Below, piece by piece: positions 61,021-64,000 of a stretch of DNA of 64,000 bases. The number at the start of each line of letters is the position of its first letter. The stretch's first letter is position 1. Source of the stretch: Mariniblastus sp964414815. GTDB taxonomy: Bacteria > Planctomycetota > Planctomycetia > Pirellulales > Pirellulaceae. The translations under genes and the position numbers were made by a program. The notes under the pieces are model-generated. The model did not search any database and was not told where the DNA came from. It saw only the letters and a program-made list of their open reading frames with translations. The stretch covers positions 336,177-400,176 of the forward strand of contig CAYPXY010000001.1 in NCBI GenBank assembly GCA_964414815.1, read 5' to 3'.

Positions 61021-62970
61021 CTACTCCCGCCGCCGTTGGCGTTCGATCTGACGATCCAGATCGCTGATTACCACCATCGGCTCGGCCAGTTCGCCTTTCT
61101 TGTTGACGATCACGACCAGCGGAAGGGACGGCACCCCCAATTGTAACGCAAGCGGGCTCGAATCGATACTCCCAGGGGCATGCAACTGGGTCCAAGCGTT
61201 GTATTCAGGTTTGTTTTTGATGAAACCCTCAAATTCTTCGGTGGTCGACTCGATATTGCAGCCGACGAACACGACATCGTCCTTGTATTTGTCCACCAGC
61301 TTCTGGATTTGATCCAGTCCATCGGTCGACCAGGTTGCCCAGTAGTGAATGACGATAATTTTGTCGCGCCAGCGTGGGTCTTGAAGATTGAACTTGTTTC
61401 CACGCAGATCCTGTCCGACAAACGTCAAGGTTTTGCCTTGTCCATCGAGTCGCGAGAGCGCCCCCTTGGCTCGTTGTCCGTACTCCGTATCCGCAAACCG
61501 TTCGACCGTTTTCTTGTACCAGTCGATGGCTTCTTTTTCTTTTCCTTCGTTGTCAAAATTCACTGCCAGATAACTCAACGCTTCGGCTGCGTAGGAACTC
61601 TTGGGGAACTCTTTTTGAAAATCCATCAGATCGGCCACCCAGCGTTCGTGGGCTTTGTCGCGATCCTTGCTGTCCCCCTTGAGGTTCACATAGTTGTACC
61701 GGCCATTGATCGTTCGCCAGTGGATGTAATCGGTGCCTTCTTCTCCCTTGGCCTTGAGTTTCACTTGGAAGTCTTCGAGAAACTTCAGCGCTTCCGGGTA
61801 GCGATCTTCCTGATACGCGCTGATCACCGAATCCGTAACGTACATTAACGTTGTCTGACGGTATTCACCGGCTTCGGATGCCCAGAAAAGTTTTTCCTGG
61901 AGTTCCGACTTCTGTTTTTCCAGCCGGGCAATCTCGGTGGGCTGCTTGGCGGCCTGAAGTTTCGTTTCAATGGCGTCCAGATTTTCGTGAATCTCTGCCA
62001 GTTCACGATTTACCGAATCCGTCGCTGGTGTCGCCGCTGGGCCGCTGGTCATGGTCGGTATCAACGCGCCTCCGTTGGCGATGGGAGTTCCGACCGCCGC
62101 AATTTCGGGCAGCTCGATCAGACGCCAACGATCTTCGCCGACATAGACGATGGTTCCAATCGACAGATTGCCGTATTCACGGCTTTTGTTTTGAAACACT
62201 GCCGAAGCATGATCGTAGTACATCACATCGGCCTGGTTTTCGTACGATTGCGCCGCCAGCACCGACGGCAAACCATTGGAAGCGTGAACGAATTCTGCCC
62301 CCGAGTCGATCTCTTTTTGAGCATTGCAGAACTTCACAAAGTCGGATTGGGCCTTCTGCCATCGCGTGTTGACCTCCTTGCCCAGCGTTTCGCCCAGTTT
62401 GAGCGACTTGAATTCGTCGGGCGTAATCAACAGGGCTTCGAACCGAGCCTTATCCTTGGTTTTGATGGCTTGAAACAGTTCCTGAGTAACTTCTTCGGCA
62501 GAAATCCGTTTCCATTGGTCGATTTTACTGTCGCCGTCCAGATCCACTCCCCAGCGAGTTCCCGCCGATCCGAGCCAACGGAATTCGTTCAGTTTTCCGG
62601 AACCTTTCGTATCCAAATCGCGATACACTTCCATGCCATTCTTGAAATAGGAAAGCTGGTCCAGACGCGTGCTGCCCCCCCGGGCCGAGAACTTGCGGAC
62701 GACGCGGCCAGAACTGTCTCGAACGACATAGGTCAGTGGATTGTCCGTTTTCTCTAGCTTGCACCCCTCCAGCTCTTCCGCCGAAGGCGTATCGACATCG
62801 ATATCCGTCTTCTGAACGGGCAGAAAAGCGATCAGCTTTTTGATGTTTTCCTGAACGGCGGCCTGATTTTTTTGGTCATCCTGCCCCCTGACATTGCCCG
62901 CCGGGCCGGCGACCGGCGACAAGGTCATGAGGAAACCTGAAAGCGAAACAACGAGAAACCGAAAGTTCAT
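61021..62970 (-). CDS. Exported TlpA/thioredoxin-like protein without the redox cysteines
   Basis: 649 residues. A signal peptide begins MNFRFLVVSLSGFLMTLSPV. Residues about 90-170 carry EF-hand-like calcium-binding text in GVDLDGDSKIDQWK. A coiled coil follows (LDAIETKLQAAKQPTEIARL), then a TPR-like helical region (AEALSYLAVNFDNEGKEKEA). The C-terminal thioredoxin fold (about 515-645) reads IIVIHYWATWSTDGLDQIQK where TlpA/ResA proteins have WCxxC; both cysteines are replaced. It keeps a cis-proline-like VPSLPLVVIV. It cannot do thiol exchange in the usual way and may be a structural or binding relative. Confidence 0.75.
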   Translation of the reverse strand: MNFRFLVVSLSGFLMTLSPVAGPAGNVRGQDDQKNQAAVQENIKKLIAFLPVQKTDIDVDTPSAEELEGCKLEKTDNPLTYVVRDSSGRVVRKFSARGGSTRLDQLSYFKNGMEVYRDLDTKGSGKLNEFRWLGSAGTRWGVDLDGDSKIDQWKRISAEEVTQELFQAIKTKDKARFEALLITPDEFKSLKLGETLGKEVNTRWQKAQSDFVKFCNAQKEIDSGAEFVHASNGLPSVLAAQSYENQADVMYYDHASAVFQNKSREYGNLSIGTIVYVGEDRWRLIELPEIAAVGTPIANGGALIPTMTSGPAATPATDSVNRELAEIHENLDAIETKLQAAKQPTEIARLEKQKSELQEKLFWASEAGEYRQTTLMYVTDSVISAYQEDRYPEALKFLEDFQVKLKAKGEEGTDYIHWRTINGRYNYVNLKGDSKDRDKAHERWVADLMDFQKEFPKSSYAAEALSYLAVNFDNEGKEKEAIDWYKKTVERFADTEYGQRAKGALSRLDGQGKTLTFVGQDLRGNKFNLQDPRWRDKIIVIHYWATWSTDGLDQIQKLVDKYKDDVVFVGCNIESTTEEFEGFIKNKPEYNAWTQLHAPGSIDSSPLALQLGVPSLPLVVIVNKKGELAEPMVVISDLDRQIERQRRRE

Positions 62971-63399
62971 TTGAACAATCCCTTAAGAATCTGACGATTG
63001 ACCTGAAACCTGCCCAGACCCAAGCCGCCTGCCGCCAGTAAGGAAGGAGCAATGAGCGTTCGGGTCCGATGGAAACGATGGGTTCCGGTCAGGTTTTTAA
63101 TTGCGAATGATTAAAATTGCCAGATTTTCAGTTTTAGTAAAGCCGAATTTCTGATTTTGTCGTTTCAAAAATAAAATTATCGGTTGAATTACCCGAACAT
63201 TTTGTATATTTTTCCCTCTTTGACTTGGGTTCGGGTGTGGCTAGGCCGATCAATGAACTTTAAATGACCGTTTGACACCGGGGCCGGTTTTCATAAAATG
63301 TTCAACTTCGGGTCGCGGGTGGACGGTTGCGATCCGGTTGTTCCTGTCAAACAGCGATCACGACGGTCACAATCACAGTAACAAAGACAAATATAGGAC
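62971..63399. other. Intergenic region with the tRNA operon promoter
   Basis: No coding frame is supported in these 429 bp. The AT-rich part (63110-63230) is followed by a promoter-like pair at 63272-63299. From there a leader of about 95 nt runs to tRNA-Ile. Confidence 0.65.
63272..63299 (+). promoter_or_regulatory. Sigma-70-type promoter for the tRNA-Ile/tRNA-Ala operon
   Basis: TTGACA at 63272-63277 and TAAAAT at 63294-63299 with a 16-bp spacer. It lies about 100 bp upstream of tRNA-Ile and is the only consensus-like pair seen there. Confidence 0.6.
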
Positions 63400-63473
63400 G
63401 GGCGTATAGCTCAGTTGGTTAGAGCGCGTCGCTGATAACGACGAGGTCCCAGATTCGAGTTCTGGTACGCCCA
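63400..63473 (+). tRNA. tRNA-Ile (anticodon GAU)
   Basis: 74 nt: acceptor GGGCGTA with TACGCCC, D arm AGCTCAGTTGGTTAGAGC, anticodon loop CTGATAA (GAU), T arm CCCAGATTCGAGTTCTGG, discriminator A, no encoded CCA. Followed 66 bp later by tRNA-Ala, the usual pair in rRNA spacers, but here no rRNA gene is near. Confidence 0.95.
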
Positions 63474-63538
63474 CTTGAAAAACGAACGGTTGTCCAGCTA
63501 TACTGGCGACCGAAAGATGACGAAAACTTTTTAACTTG

Positions 63539-63612
<74 letters not shown>

Positions 63613-63621
63613 TTCAAGCAG

Positions 63622-63658
63622 CCACCCTTTTCAGAAATTGAAAGCGGTGGTTTTTTTG
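63622..63658 (+). terminator. Rho-independent terminator after tRNA-Ala
   Basis: CCACC and GGTGG form the base of a stem with an inner TTTTCA/TTGAAA pairing, followed by seven T residues. It would end the tRNA-Ile/tRNA-Ala transcript. Confidence 0.7.
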
Positions 63659-63694
63659 TGCGCAGTTCAACATCACCAGGATTGAAAGATCAAA

Positions 63695-63766
63695 ATGAGA
63701 GATCGTCGTTTTGTCGCTGCTCATCGAGGTGGGCCGCTGGATAAAGAGAGCCACTTCCCGATCTGA
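63695..63766 (+). pseudogene. Truncated putative immunity-protein gene remnant
   Basis: The ATG at 63695 opens MRDRRFVAAHRGGPLDKESH and stops after 23 residues. The string RDRRFVAAHRGGPL is the characteristic start of a family annotated as putative immunity proteins (Imm5-like, from memory), whose members usually run beyond 150 residues. What follows to 64000 does not continue that protein in any frame. Either a broken gene or a recently truncated one. Confidence 0.5.
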
Positions 63767-64000
63767 ATCCATTCTGCTGAAGAATTATGGGGGGGTCTTG
63801 AAGCAAGGAGAAGCATCCAAGGTTCAAAAACGGACCGCGGCGGTGCCGGAACTGCGGTCGCGGTGGCAAGTACTGCGGTGTGGTGACATTTATTCCCGCG
63901 ACCTTGTTTCGGCCTACAACATTCCCTTCCCGCGACCTTGTTGTACTAGACCCGAAACCATTAAGTATCACGTCACCAGAGAGTAAGTTTGCGTATTTTG
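63767..64000. other. Noncoding tail of the window with a 16-bp direct repeat
   Basis: TTCCCGCGACCTTGTT occurs at 63893-63908 and 63927-63942. No coding frame is supported; an antisense frame across 63690-63971 has biased composition and crosses the immunity remnant, so it is not called. Confidence 0.55.

Noticed and set aside
63690..63971. 93-residue minus-strand frame at the end of the window
   Set aside because: It crosses a terminator-adjacent region and the immunity remnant; composition biased by a GC-rich repeat.

Overview
The window is a bacterial chromosome segment, most likely from a member of the Planctomycetota. No 16S rRNA gene is present, so this is inference. It rests on moderate GC, a SulP transporter fused to a carbonic anhydrase, a TrhO-type rhodanese fused to an RluA-type pseudouridine synthase, a zinc-ribbon/kinase/RDD membrane protein, a large exported sialate O-acetylesterase-like protein, and a palindromic repeat whose translation contains TRSVSEG, a string I associate with planctomycete genomes.

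Positions 1 to about 44,900 are an integrated tailed phage (HK97-fold capsid, long tail) whose left end lies outside the window. The right boundary is the 3' end of a tRNA-Lys gene at 44,919-44,991, the probable attachment site. The structural genes run leftward on the minus strand: portal, a 2H-phosphoesterase-containing minor head protein, a gpF-like protein, prohead protease, major capsid protein, connectors, tail terminator, tail tube, tail assembly chaperones with a programmed -1 frameshift signal, and tape measure. The terminase is divergent at 31,784. A small divergent control region lies at about 35,000-35,300, followed by an excisionase-like gene, a tyrosine integrase and a rightward cassette of small overlapping early genes (36,999-44,846). 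Five near-identical 20-bp palindromes sit at the main phage promoters and suggest one regulon.

Three kinds of cargo sit in the prophage. (1) Between the tape measure and the tail-tip genes, mostly on the plus strand: a secreted SNase-like nuclease, a TerY-P triad (VWA protein, PP2C-like phosphatase, protein kinase with helix-hairpin-helix) and an exported protein of unknown role. (2) Between the tail genes, an apparent toxin-antitoxin pair: a Panacea/SocA-like protein and a coiled-coil two-TM partner (17,559-18,597). (3) A 3,567-bp insertion element (39,607-43,173) with near-identical inverted ends and an 8-bp target duplication, which has split a phage nuclease-like gene. Its passenger is a non-canonical tRNA gene (41,206-41,289) that folds with an 8-bp acceptor stem, 4-bp T stem, 6-bp D stem with a 4-nt loop, a long variable arm, discriminator G and anticodon UAU. 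This matches the allo-tRNA class and is the most unusual object in the window.

Tail-tip genes at 1,196-7,065 lie on the opposite strand from the rest of the structural operon and include a possible glycosyl/sugar-phosphate transferase and a large protein with putative-Ig repeats.

Positions 45,000-64,000 are host chromosome: a DUF6265-like exported protein, a palindromic repeat, the SulP-carbonic anhydrase fusion, the TrhO-RluA fusion, a J-domain-like membrane protein, the esterase, a DUF11-repeat exported protein, a cyclophilin-kinase operon, a TlpA-like protein lacking its redox cysteines, and a tRNA-Ile/tRNA-Ala pair followed by a truncated immunity-protein-like remnant.
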